In this document: positions 1-6,294 of the stretch, one piece after another | Layout: every line of letters starts with the position of its first letter | How positions within the stretch are numbered: position 1 is the stretch's first letter | Source: Bacteroidales bacterium | GTDB taxonomy: Bacteria; Bacteroidota; Bacteroidia; Bacteroidales; ML635J-15 | Reading direction: 5' to 3' | Assembly: GCA_023228725.1 (NCBI GenBank) | Contig: JALOAQ010000102.1 | Location: 1 to 9,868 of the forward strand | Length of the DNA: 9,868 nucleotides | Translations under genes and position numbers: made by a program | Notes under the pieces: generated by a model | Told to the model about the DNA's origin: nothing | Seen by the model: the letters and a program-made list of their open reading frames with translations, nothing else | The model's database searches: none

Positions 1-127
1 TTTGTTCTTATTCAACAGTTTAGACAATATTTATAAAATTTAAAGACGTTTTAAAGGCGATATTTTATTCTTTTCGGAGCTTAATACAGTTTTATTAAGA
101 GGAAACTAATTTAGAAATTACAAATTA
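1..127. repeat. 127-bp direct repeat, copy 1
   Basis: Bases 1-127 are identical to 439-565. After that the two copies diverge, although weaker similarity (a shared CTCATTTT block and A/T runs) continues for about 30 bp. The copy begins at the window edge, so its true left end is unknown. It contains two potential stems: CTTAATA/TATTAAG at 80-99 with a 6-base loop, and CTAATTT/AAATTAG at about 106-128. The second is complete only in this copy. No reading frame of useful length runs through it and it has no CRISPR-like spacing. It could be a structured RNA leader, a recombination substrate, or a duplicated regulatory segment. Confidence 0.9.
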
Positions 128-241
128 GTGTAAGCTCATTTTAAAATATTTATAATAAACTTCGTCAATTTAAAATAAAAGTATAATTTTGCATTTTGAT
201 TTAATATAACCGTCATAAAAGCGGTTTTGAAATATAAGGAA

Positions 242-352
242 ATGACACAAAATGAATTTATAAAATATCTTGAAGAAGAAGAAATTTCAATTTTTGAAAT
301 TCAAAGTCTGAAAAATGTTCTTGATTTAGCTAATCTGAGATTTAGAAATTAA
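242..352 (+). CDS. possible 36-residue peptide gene between the direct repeats
   Basis: The frame runs from ATG at 242 to TAA at 350-352 and encodes a 36-residue acidic peptide starting MTQNEFIKYLEEEEISIFEI. AAGGA stands immediately before the ATG, which is too close for a normal Shine-Dalgarno site. A match to the Bacteroidetes -7 element, TAATTTTG, lies at 184-191, but no clear -33 element accompanies it. The peptide looks helical and charged, with no signal sequence or membrane segment, and I do not recognise it. It lies 115 bp after repeat copy 1, a position comparable to that of the small frame after copy 2. It may be a real small gene, the remnant of a longer one, or chance in AT-rich DNA. 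Confidence 0.25.
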   Translation: MTQNEFIKYLEEEEISIFEIQSLKNVLDLANLRFRN

Positions 353-438
353 AAAAGAAATGGTTTTTGTTTTCCTTGCTCAACACGAAGAATTTATTTT
401 GTAAATATTTTAAATAAAATTAATATATTTAGCTTGTA

Positions 439-565
439 TTTGTTCTTATTCAACAGTTTAGACAATATTTATAAAATTTAAAGACGTTTTAAAGGCGATA
501 TTTTATTCTTTTCGGAGCTTAATACAGTTTTATTAAGAGGAAACTAATTTAGAAATTACAAATTA
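439..565. repeat. 127-bp direct repeat, copy 2
   Basis: This is an exact copy of bases 1-127, offset by 438 bp. The CTTAATA/TATTAAG stem-loop is retained at 518-537. The outer stem near the right end loses its last pair because base 566 is A where copy 1 has G. Perfect identity across 127 bp in DNA with no long reading frame points to recent duplication, gene conversion, or strong constraint. Its right side leads into the duplicated small-ORF segment at 619-860. Confidence 0.95.
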
Positions 566-618
566 ATATAAAACTCATTTTTAAAAATTAATTTAATAAT
601 TATAAATTACAAAGTTTT

Positions 619-776
619 AAAATGTAAATTAGTTATTACAAAAAAATCTCTTCTTAAAATAAATGAGGTTTACAATTTTATAAAAACAGAAAAACCTAAA
701 ATGCAAACTAGTTTAGATGAAAAAATATTCGCTGTCTGAAATAAATGAGATTTATAATTTAACAAAATTAGAAATG
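619..776 (+). repeat. 79-bp imperfect tandem duplication with coding character
   Basis: Two adjacent units start with AAAATG at 619 and 698. They share AAAATG, the AAATAAATGAG block (657 and 739) and the following A/T pattern, with a 3-base length difference between the first two landmarks. In the frame that is open in unit 2, unit 1 reads ITKKSLLKINEVYNFIKTEK and unit 2 reads MKKYSLSEINEIYNLTKLEM. Several differences are conservative (Val/Ile) or synonymous (TAC/TAT). Unit 1 lacks a start codon and its frame ends at TGA in unit 2, so it looks like a decayed copy of the start of the small gene that follows. Confidence 0.65.
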
Positions 777-860
777 GATAAAATTATAAAATATTTTAGC
801 AAGGAAACAGACAGAGGTAAAATTTATATTATTATCATAAAACGAATTTTAAGCGGGTAG
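717..860 (+). CDS. possible 47-residue small protein gene
   Basis: The frame runs from ATG 717-719 to TAG 858-860 and encodes 47 residues beginning MKKYSLSEINEIYNLTKLEM. The product is lysine-rich and probably helical, with a short hydrophobic run (YIIII, about residues 37-41) followed by KR near the C-terminus. I do not recognise a family. Support for coding comes from the adjacent degenerate unit at 619-697, which preserves the same peptide pattern through conservative changes and an in-frame indel. No convincing ribosome-binding site or promoter was found immediately upstream. It could be the residue of a larger eroded gene rather than a working one. Confidence 0.35.
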   Translation: MKKYSLSEINEIYNLTKLEMDKIIKYFSKETDRGKIYIIIIKRILSG

Positions 861-917
861 GAGAGCGTTTCTTTTTAAAGCAAGATAAATGTATATCAGT
901 ATAGAATTAAGTCTAAA

Positions 918-1074
918 TTACAAAAGTCATTATTTTGTAAAAACAAACAAAGAATTACATTTGTAAAGTCAAATATTTGTAATTTTAGGTATTTACATTT
1001 GTAAATCGCAGAAAAATTAACAAAATTGAGCTTTTTAATTACAAATCTAAACAAAATTTAACTTACACAAGTAA
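918..1074. promoter_or_regulatory. operator cluster 1: three exact TTAC-N4-GTAA dyads
   Basis: Exact dyads lie at 955-966 (TTACATTTGTAA), 993-1004 (the same core within the longer palindrome ATTTAC-ATTT-GTAAAT) and 1063-1074 (TTACACAAGTAA). One-mismatch versions are at 918-929 and 1039-1050. At 955 and 993 the dyad contains TACATTTG, a match to the Bacteroidetes -7 element, so a bound protein would block RNA polymerase there. The cluster stands about 450 bp upstream of the regulator gene and has no recognised protein gene of its own. The likely binder is the XRE protein at 1526 (inference). A BlaI/CopY-type repressor, whose operators are TACANNTGTA, would fit the sites at 955 and 993 but not the one at 1063. 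Confidence 0.6.
934..963 (+). promoter_or_regulatory. probable rightward promoter inside operator cluster 1
   Basis: TTTG at 934-937 is followed after 18 bp by TACATTTG at 956-963, close to the Bacteroidetes -33 TTTG and -7 TAnnTTTG arrangement. The -7 element is embedded in an operator dyad (955-966). Transcription would start near 970 and run into the non-coding stretch. Confidence 0.45.
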
Positions 1075-1194
1075 ACTATTTCATACATTTGACCATTATT
1101 ATTTTCCATTAGTTAATATACTTATTTTCAGTTAATTACAAGTTTTATTTCACTTAAATATTCAAGTAATACCAACAATAATGTAAATAATTAA

Positions 1195-1213
1195 GGAATA
1201 TTCCATATATTTG
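1195..1213 (+). promoter_or_regulatory. palindrome GGAATATTCC next to a -7 element
   Basis: A perfect 10-bp palindrome at 1195-1204 is followed by TATATTTG at 1206-1213, a match to TAnnTTTG. No clear -33 element is present. If active, it would start a transcript near 1220, just before the diverged repeat copy. Confidence 0.3.
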
Positions 1214-1231
1214 ATGTAAAACCTATGAATA

Positions 1232-1335
1232 TTGACTTATGAATCAGTATTTTAGACAATTTTACATAAAATAAAGCTTAAAGTTCAGTATTTTATCTTC
1301 TTTTTTGAATAAAGTTTTGTAATAAGGGAATCTAC
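1232..1335. repeat. diverged third copy of the 127-bp repeat
   Basis: By eye this stretch aligns with 1-105 in the same order: TTAGACAAT, a TAAAAT/TAAAG block, TATTTTAT, TCTTTT, AGTTTT and TAA-rich DNA ending in AGGGAATCTA where copy 1 has AGAGGAAACTA. It carries several small gaps. The 7-bp stem of copies 1 and 2 is not preserved by compensating changes here. It precedes the operator cluster and the XRE gene, so every copy in this window is followed by a coding or coding-like segment. Homology is likely but rests on a manual alignment. Confidence 0.5.
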
Positions 1336-1353
1336 TGCTCTTTAAGTGCAGTA
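1333..1353 (+). other. hairpin after the diverged repeat
   Basis: TACTGC (1333-1338) pairs perfectly with GCAGTA (1348-1353) across a 9-base loop. The loop contains CTT-T-AAG, which could extend the stem after one mismatch. No T-tract follows, so a normal intrinsic terminator is not supported. It may be the 3-prime structure of a small RNA covering the diverged repeat. Confidence 0.4.
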
Positions 1354-1436
1354 ATATTAGTTTATTGAATATAATATTTCATTATAGATTAAAATATATA
1401 ATTCAATTATTATGCCAAAAATTACTTTAAGTTAAT

Positions 1437-1506
1437 TTACATTTGTAAAGTGTATTTTGTTAATAAATAATTACAAAAGTAAACTTATTTATTCTTACAT
1501 TTGTAA
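1437..1506 (+). promoter_or_regulatory. operator cluster 2 and promoter of the XRE gene
   Basis: Exact TTAC-N4-GTAA dyads lie at 1437-1448 (TTACATTTGTAA), 1471-1482 (TTACAAAAGTAA) and 1495-1506 (TTACATTTGTAA). The last contains TACATTTG at 1496-1503, a good -7 element whose start site would fall near 1510, leaving about 16 bases of leader before the ATG at 1526. The first contains the same -7 match at 1438-1445. No clear -33 element is seen. Three dyads within 70 bp around a repressor-like gene's own promoter is the layout expected for autorepression. Confidence 0.65.
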
Positions 1507-1525
1507 ATCTTTAAAAAACACAAAA

Positions 1526-2032
1526 ATGAAGGAAAGAATTTCAAAAATATTAAAAGAAGAGGGCATGACAGCCGCCAAGCTTGCAGATGAGATTGGCGTA
1601 CAAGCTTCCGGAATTTCTCATATTTTATCTGGTCGAAATAATCCCTCAATAGATTTTGTTACAAAATTATTAGAAAGATTTAGAGGAATAAATCCCGAGT
1701 GGTTATTATTAGGCAAGGGCGAAATGTATAAAACTAATCAAAATATTTCTGGGCAATCTAGTTTTCCTTCATCTGCCTCTTCTGAAAATGATTTATTTAC
1801 TCAGGTTAAAGACGACAATAGTAAATATTCTAATAATGAACTTCAACAATCCCAAGAAGATTTAAACAAAACCATTGATATTACTCAAGAACCTCCTAAA
1901 CTTGATGAAAACATTAAAAATATGGAAATTGACAATAATAATGTAAAGTTGGGCAAAAAAGAGCTTAAAAAAATTGAAAAAGTTATAGTTTTATTTGATG
2001 ACGGCACTTTTGAGTATTATAATCAATCATAA
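1526..2032 (+). CDS. XRE-family helix-turn-helix transcriptional regulator
   Basis: The product is 168 residues from the ATG at 1526. An upstream TTG at 1457 is in frame, but it would place the start inside the operators and promoter and add 23 residues unlike the family, so I reject it. Residues 3-53 form an HTH_3/XRE DNA-binding domain; the helix-turn-helix is around TAAKLADEIGVQASGISHIL (15-34), followed by SGRNNPSIDFV and the characteristic INPEWLLLGKGEMY (55-68). Residues 71-140 are a polar Ser/Asn/Asp/Glu-rich linker, and the C-terminal segment KIEKVIVLFDDGTFEYY (149-165) looks like a short beta element. It is probably a dimeric repressor that binds the TTAC-N4-GTAA dyads upstream (inference). 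No phage genes surround it, so a chromosomal regulator seems likelier than a prophage repressor. Confidence 0.9.
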   Translation: MKERISKILKEEGMTAAKLADEIGVQASGISHILSGRNNPSIDFVTKLLERFRGINPEWLLLGKGEMYKTNQNISGQSSFPSSASSENDLFTQVKDDNSKYSNNELQQSQEDLNKTIDITQEPPKLDENIKNMEIDNNNVKLGKKELKKIEKVIVLFDDGTFEYYNQS

Positions 2033-2037
2033 TTGTG

Positions 2038-2068
2038 TTTTAAATAAGTAAAAAAATTTATATTTTTG
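2038..2068 (+). promoter_or_regulatory. probable promoter of the SUMF-like gene
   Basis: TATTTTTG at 2061-2068 matches the Bacteroidetes -7 consensus TAnnTTTG. A TTT at 2038-2040 lies 20 bp upstream, a weak -33 candidate. The ATG at 2094 is 25 bp downstream of the -7 box, so the leader would be short. No terminator is evident after the XRE gene, so read-through is also possible. Confidence 0.4.
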
Positions 2069-2093
2069 CTAAGATTTAAAATTATTTATTTTT

Positions 2094-3056
2094 ATGTATA
2101 GATTAACTGCTTTAAGTTTTTTTATAATAAGTTTATTACCGATTATCTCTTTTAATCCTTATAAGGTTACACCTCCTGGTACCACAAGATTTAATGATAG
2201 TTTATTTGTTGATATAGCTGAAATAAGTAATTTAGATTGGAAAGAATATTCATATTGGCTAAAAAATATGTATGGTGACAATTCTAAGGAATATAAATCA
2301 TGTTTTCCTGATTCAACTGTCTGGCTAACGTCCATTTATGAACAAGTTGCCAAATCCTATTTTAAACATCCTGCTTATCTTGAATTTCCAATTGTTGGGA
2401 TTACTTATGAACAAGCTGTTGCGTATTGTGAGTGGCGAAGTATTCAGGTTAATTATATGTTATATTTAAAGCAAAACAAGTTAGATTATCGCCCCAGAGC
2501 TGATACTGTCGGCATAGTACAGATTTATAAATATCGTTTGCCTACTAAGGAAGAGTGGGAAGCTATTGCAGCTTTGGGTTTTTCTCCTAAAACAAAGAAA
2601 AAAATTGCAAGTAAGCGTAATTATAATCCAAATGTTTATAATTTAATTTACCCAAAGCATGAAGGTATGTATGCAAGCAATGCCGTGAATCTTCATGCAA
2701 CTGCTGAGGTTAAATCTTTATGGGAAAATGCTATAGGTTGTTATCATATTTTTGGAAATGTAGCAGAAATGACAAATAAAAAAGGAATTGCTAAGGGCGG
2801 AGCTTGGTTGCATAATGTTAATGATGTATTTGTTGATAAAGATTTTTATTATAAAGGAGCTCAAAATTGGGTAGGAATTAGATGTATTTGTGAAAAAGTT
2901 TTAAAATCGGAAAAGGAAATCATCCAAGATTCACTTAAACTTGTAAAAATAGAAGAAAAACATATAAAAGACTCAATAAAAAATGAGAAAAAACTCCAAA
3001 GACAAAGAAAGAATAAAGCTGAAGAAGATGATGATGACTACGATGATATTTATTAA
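2094..3056 (+). CDS. secreted SUMF/FGE-like protein, probably non-catalytic
   Basis: The product is 320 residues. Residues 1-20 form a hydrophobic signal sequence without a lipobox cysteine, so export to the periplasm or an uncleaved membrane anchor is likely. The body matches the formylglycine-generating-enzyme/SUMF1 fold: FVDIAEISNLDWKEY (38-52), FPIVGITYEQAVAYCEW (98-114), YRLPTKEEWEAIA (147-159), IGCYHIFGNVAEMT (214-227), KGGAWLH (234-240) and VGIRCI (260-265). The two copper-binding cysteines of true FGE, which lie between the GGSW and GFR motifs, are missing; that stretch is Phe/Val/Asp-rich. A structural or binding role is therefore likelier than sulfatase activation. The C-terminus (266-320) is Lys/Glu-rich, probably helical, and ends in an acidic EEDDDDYDDIY tail. 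Type IX secretion proteins GldK/PorK and GldJ share this fold, so a link to the envelope is possible but unproven. Confidence 0.8.
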   Translation: MYRLTALSFFIISLLPIISFNPYKVTPPGTTRFNDSLFVDIAEISNLDWKEYSYWLKNMYGDNSKEYKSCFPDSTVWLTSIYEQVAKSYFKHPAYLEFPIVGITYEQAVAYCEWRSIQVNYMLYLKQNKLDYRPRADTVGIVQIYKYRLPTKEEWEAIAALGFSPKTKKKIASKRNYNPNVYNLIYPKHEGMYASNAVNLHATAEVKSLWENAIGCYHIFGNVAEMTNKKGIAKGGAWLHNVNDVFVDKDFYYKGAQNWVGIRCICEKVLKSEKEIIQDSLKLVKIEEKHIKDSIKNEKKLQRQRKNKAEEDDDDYDDIY

Positions 3057-3082
3057 AAAAGCCTGAATTAACAGGCTTTTTT
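3055..3082. terminator. bidirectional intrinsic terminator
   Basis: GCCTG (3061-3065) pairs with CAGGC (3072-3076) across the loop AATTAA. Six A residues precede the stem and six T residues follow it, so it can terminate transcription on both strands. It separates the convergent SUMF-like gene and LOG-family gene and begins within the stop codon of the former. Confidence 0.9.
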
Positions 3083-3084
3083 GA

Positions 3085-3795
3085 TTAGAAATTAGGTTTA
3101 AGTTTATAATCTCTATAAAATTCTTTAATGATTTTTACAGCTTCTTCAGGAGTATCCACTATGTGATACAATTCTAAATCTTTTTCTGAAATATTATGTT
3201 CTTTTTCTAACATAACTTCTTTTATCCATTCAAAAAGTTTTGACCAATATGCTTTATCTAATAATACTATTGGGAATTTTGCTATTTTTTTTGTTTGAAT
3301 TAAAGTAATTGCTTCAAAAAGCTCATCAAAAGTTCCAAAACCGCCCGGAAAAACTATAAAACCTTGTGAATATTTCATAAACATAACTTTTCTTACAAAG
3401 AAATAATCGAAAGTTACAAGTTTATCTTCGTCAATATATTTATTAGCGTCTTGTTCAAATTCTAATTTTATATTACAACCTGCTGATGTGCCATGTCCTG
3501 CACTTGCTCCTTTGTTCCCTGCTTCCATAATTCCTGGACCACCACCTGTAATTACACCAAAACCTTCTTGGGTTAATAAATATGCAGTTTCGGTCGCCAT
3601 TTTATAATAATGGTTTTCCGGCTTTGTGCGGGCAGAACCAAAAATCGAAACGCAAGGTCCAATTTGCGCAAAATGGTCGTAACCATTTACAAATTCTCCC
3701 ATAATTTTAAATATACTCCATGAGTCATTAGACTTTGTCTCTGACCAAGTTCTTTGCTCTAAAGAATCTCTTAATCTTTTTTCTTCTTCTGTCAT
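3085..3795 (-). CDS. LOG-family nucleoside 5-prime-monophosphate phosphoribohydrolase
   Basis: The product is 236 residues, typical for the longer bacterial LOG/TIGR00730 group. Hallmarks are CVSIFGSART (48-57), GGGPGIMEAGNKGA (84-97), the Arg-Lys pair in FFVRKVMF (132-139) and PGGFGTFDE (150-158), which together form the Rossmann-like nucleotide site and catalytic motif. Family members cleave cytokinin riboside monophosphates or, in bacteria generally, purine nucleoside monophosphates such as AMP to base plus ribose 5-phosphate; the substrate here is unknown. No signal peptide is present, so it acts in the cytoplasm. It lies 57 bp downstream of the kinase gene on the same strand and has its own promoter, so it may be read both alone and with the GWxTD-kinase pair. 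Confidence 0.93.
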   Translation of the reverse strand: MTEEEKRLRDSLEQRTWSETKSNDSWSIFKIMGEFVNGYDHFAQIGPCVSIFGSARTKPENHYYKMATETAYLLTQEGFGVITGGGPGIMEAGNKGASAGHGTSAGCNIKLEFEQDANKYIDEDKLVTFDYFFVRKVMFMKYSQGFIVFPGGFGTFDELFEAITLIQTKKIAKFPIVLLDKAYWSKLFEWIKEVMLEKEHNISEKDLELYHIVDTPEEAVKIIKEFYRDYKLKPNF

Positions 3796-3817
3796 AATTA
3801 TAATGTTAAATTTTTAT

Positions 3818-3848
3818 CAAATATAATGTTTTTTATAAAATATAGCAA
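3818..3848 (-). promoter_or_regulatory. promoter of the LOG-family gene
   Basis: On the minus strand TTG (plus 3846-3848) is followed after 20 bp by TATATTTG (plus 3818-3825), a good match to the Bacteroidetes -33/-7 pair. The start site would be near 3811, about 16 bases before the ATG at 3795. It lies in the gap after the kinase stop codon, where no terminator hairpin is visible. Confidence 0.55.
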
Positions 3849-3852
3849 TAAT

Positions 3853-4779
3853 CTATAATATTAGTTTTAAAATTTCGGTTTTAAAGTTTTCCGCAGATTG
3901 AAATCGATTGGATAATGATTTAATAATTGCTAACTTTATTTCTTCCTCGCTTTGTTCTTTATTTATCAATGAAAAACTCGGTTTAACGCAGGCTTTAGCA
4001 ATAATTTTAAATAAATCTTCATCAAATCTATAATGTTTTTGGAGTTTTACACTAGTTTGAATTTTTTTTACAAACATTGGATTAGAAGTATTTAAGGCTG
4101 TTTCTTTTGCAATTGCTTCGTATAAAATTAATCCTGTGCTAAAAATATCAGAATGTTCGCCAACAAGCTCTTCAAAACCTAAAATTTGTTCTGGACTAGC
4201 ATACATTAAACTAAAACTTTTTCCTCCATAGTTTGGAATTGCTTGTTTAAAACTAGGTTTTACTAATTCTATATCAATAAGTTTAACTTCAGGATCTTTT
4301 AAGTCAATTTCTAAATCTTCAGAAGTGCAAACCATTATATTTGAAGGCTTAACATCGCATAAACATAGGTTTTGAGAATGGAAATATGATAAAATATCTA
4401 AAAATTTTGCGATAATTCTATAGAAAAAATAATTATATCTATAATCAAAATATTCTCTACTTTTAATTAAATCTTTTAAACTCAAGCCATAAATATATTC
4501 TTGAATTATAAAAACTTGTCCATCTTCAATAATAAAATCAACAATTTTCGCAATTCCTTTATGTTCTAATCTAATATTTGTTTCAATAAAAAACTTTAAC
4601 CTTGCAGATTGATTAGGAGTTAATAAAGGTAAAAACTGTTTGCAAACAAACTTTTCTTTAGAGTCAGTTTTGGCTGTTAAATAAACTATTGAATAATTAG
4701 ATTTAGAAATTATACTTGATTTTTCTTCAGGAAAAAACAAATAAGAGCCTTCATTTCCTTTTAGAATTTTAGCTTGCAT
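3853..4779 (-). CDS. atypical cytoplasmic Ser/Thr protein kinase
   Basis: The product is 308 residues, essentially a single kinase domain with no membrane segment or sensor domain. Visible elements are the ATP-binding lysine in FVCKQF (Lys47), a likely helix-C Glu66, the hinge QEYIYGLSL (93-101), the catalytic loop CDVKPSNIMV (Asp142, Lys144, Asn147), the metal-binding Asp169 in LIDIEL, SPEQ (195-198), DIFSTGLILYEA (211-222) and a C-terminal NRFQSAENF (291-299). Two features are unusual: the glycine-rich loop (SKSNYSIVYL) has lost its glycines, and DFG is replaced by DIE. All the key polar catalytic residues remain, so activity is plausible. The ATG is 5 bp downstream of the GWxTD stop codon, which suggests co-transcription and a shared role. 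Targets are unknown. Confidence 0.88.
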   Translation of the reverse strand: MQAKILKGNEGSYLFFPEEKSSIISKSNYSIVYLTAKTDSKEKFVCKQFLPLLTPNQSARLKFFIETNIRLEHKGIAKIVDFIIEDGQVFIIQEYIYGLSLKDLIKSREYFDYRYNYFFYRIIAKFLDILSYFHSQNLCLCDVKPSNIMVCTSEDLEIDLKDPEVKLIDIELVKPSFKQAIPNYGGKSFSLMYASPEQILGFEELVGEHSDIFSTGLILYEAIAKETALNTSNPMFVKKIQTSVKLQKHYRFDEDLFKIIAKACVKPSFSLINKEQSEEEIKLAIIKSLSNRFQSAENFKTEILKLIL

Positions 4780-4784
4780 TATTT

Positions 4785-6239
4785 CTATTTTTTTCTATAT
4801 TCATCTTTAGCACGACTTCCCCAAGTTTCGTCAGATTCCATTAAATCTTGATTATAAAGGGTGGTATTTCTTTTATTTAATAATCTTTCCCAATTAGGTG
4901 TTTTTATTTCGCCTGTAAGGTCGGAGTGGAGCAACTCATATTCTTTGCCTGCTATATGCGGATTATAAAAAATGAATTTTTTATTGTTCTCATTTTTTAT
5001 TCTATAATATTGCCAAATTTCGTAAGGATATGCACTTGGCTCGTGTTTAGAGATATAAATATCATCCGGAGCTCCATATTGCAGATAAACTCTACCTCTG
5101 TCGCTTGAATATCCGCGATTTATGGGCGTTTTATATACTCTGTCAACATAATCCACTTGCTCTTTATATTGTCGCCATAATTCCCCTGGTTGAACATTGT
5201 TGCGTTTTAACCAAAACTCCATAAAATAGTTTTGCATTTCGTCTAAACTTAAAGCTTTTAATTTATTGTCGATAAAATATTGTTCATCTAAATCAGCCAT
5301 TGGTCGCAAACAAGAAATATATTGAAACAATGAATCTTTTATCATCATACTTCCTTGAAAACTTGAGGAAATATCGTAAGTTTTTAAAATTTTATTAATA
5401 CTTTCTTGATCTTTTGCTATAGAATTACTACGTTGGAAAAAGAATTTTTTTGTTTGCATTAATTCATTTTCTCTATTACGAACTTCTAAAACTAACAAAT
5501 AATTTCCTGATGTTAAATTTTCGATATTAAACTCCCCAAGAAAAGGTATGATTGTAGCTGAACTAAGTTTTTTAAATCTGCTAAATTGATCTAAAACCAC
5601 AGACTTTTCATATGTTTGAATAAAATATTTTAAAATAAAATCAGAATTTAATACTTTGTCTGAATTATAAATTTCTGTATAAAAACTAAGTTTATTCAAA
5701 TTTTGAGGATAAAAGCTTGAAACATACGGGACTAAGTCTAAACCATTTTTTGTTAGCGGATTTACACTTTTTGTTTCTGAAATACTTTCTATTAATTCAA
5801 TCCCACTAATTTGAATTTCGTTTGAGTTGAAATTTAGCTCAAATTCGTCAATTATAATTAAAGCTTCTTCATCGGAGTTTAAATCTTTTATACTAATTTC
5901 AACTTGGTATTTTCCATTTTCTAAACTAATTCTTTGTAAATCTATAAAGTTTGGTTTTATCTGGCTTGTATCATCAATTTCAGGGCTTTGCAAATTATAT
6001 TTATTAAAAGTTATTATTTTATCTTGGTTTTTAAAAATCATTGTTATTTCAATTTCGGCTTGAAATTTATTATTAGATTTTTTTACAAAAACCGCTGATT
6101 TTCCTAAAATACTCATATAAGTTTCAATATAAGGTCCTTGCGGTGAATTAAATTCAGCAAACATAAAATAAACATCTAATCTTGCAAACATATTGAGTGT
6201 CAGCAATATAAAAAGGCATGTATATAATATTTTTTTCAT
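4785..6239 (-). CDS. exported GWxTD-domain protein
   Basis: I prefer the start at 6239 because MKKILYTCLFILLTLNMFA gives a clean signal peptide. An in-frame ATG at 6263 would add eight residues (MYLAKKRN) before it. From 6239 the product is 484 residues. Residue numbers below count from the upstream ATG. A beta-rich N-terminal region (about 28-280) is followed by a GWxTD domain at about 300-490, with NRGYSSDRGRVYLQYGAPDD (382-401) as the signature. The namesake motif reads GYSSD instead of GWxTD. A positively charged end (SRAKDEYRKK) closes the protein. GWxTD domains are known mainly from Bacteroidetes and relatives and their function is not established. Export and the adjoining kinase suggest an envelope-related role, but this is inference. 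Confidence 0.88.
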   Translation of the reverse strand: MKKILYTCLFILLTLNMFARLDVYFMFAEFNSPQGPYIETYMSILGKSAVFVKKSNNKFQAEIEITMIFKNQDKIITFNKYNLQSPEIDDTSQIKPNFIDLQRISLENGKYQVEISIKDLNSDEEALIIIDEFELNFNSNEIQISGIELIESISETKSVNPLTKNGLDLVPYVSSFYPQNLNKLSFYTEIYNSDKVLNSDFILKYFIQTYEKSVVLDQFSRFKKLSSATIIPFLGEFNIENLTSGNYLLVLEVRNRENELMQTKKFFFQRSNSIAKDQESINKILKTYDISSSFQGSMMIKDSLFQYISCLRPMADLDEQYFIDNKLKALSLDEMQNYFMEFWLKRNNVQPGELWRQYKEQVDYVDRVYKTPINRGYSSDRGRVYLQYGAPDDIYISKHEPSAYPYEIWQYYRIKNENNKKFIFYNPHIAGKEYELLHSDLTGEIKTPNWERLLNKRNTTLYNQDLMESDETWGSRAKDEYRKK

Positions 6240-6294
6240 ATTTCTTTTTTTTGCAAGATACAAAATTTTAGAACACAGTATTAGCTTTTGTCAT

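Larger units (their letters stand above)
861..1525. other. long non-coding stretch with operators and a diverged repeat
   Basis: No protein frame with convincing features was found here on either strand. The stretch carries six TTAC-N4-GTAA dyads, several -7-like elements pointing right (956-963, 994-1001, 1084-1091, 1206-1213, 1438-1445, 1496-1503), the palindrome GGAATATTCC at 1195-1204, a diverged repeat copy and a hairpin at 1333-1353. It may encode one or more untranslated RNAs or be a large control region for the regulator at 1526. Confidence 0.7.

Noticed and set aside
1..565. Direct repeats as a CRISPR array or integron attC cassettes
   Set aside because: The repeats are 127 bp and 438 bp apart, far outside CRISPR dimensions. 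An ATTCAAC-like core was noticed, but no matching GTTRRRY partner or integrase is present.
717..733. Programmed frameshift at the A6 run joining the two tandem-unit frames
   Set aside because: The downstream frame has its own ATG at 717, and the upstream frame has no start codon, so a duplicated remnant explains the layout more simply.
1437..1506. Operators of a BlaI/CopY-type repressor (TACANNTGTA)
   Set aside because: Not excluded, but the sites at 1063 and 1471 break the TGTA half and no BlaI/CopY-like gene is in the window, so the adjacent XRE protein is the better candidate.
1457..1525. TTG start that extends the XRE protein by 23 residues
   Set aside because: It would put coding sequence over the -7 element and two operators, and the added residues do not match the usual family N-terminus, whereas ATG 1526 does.
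2094..3056. Active formylglycine-generating enzyme (sulfatase maturation)
   Set aside because: The two catalytic cysteines between the GGSW and GFR motifs are absent and no sulfatase gene is nearby.
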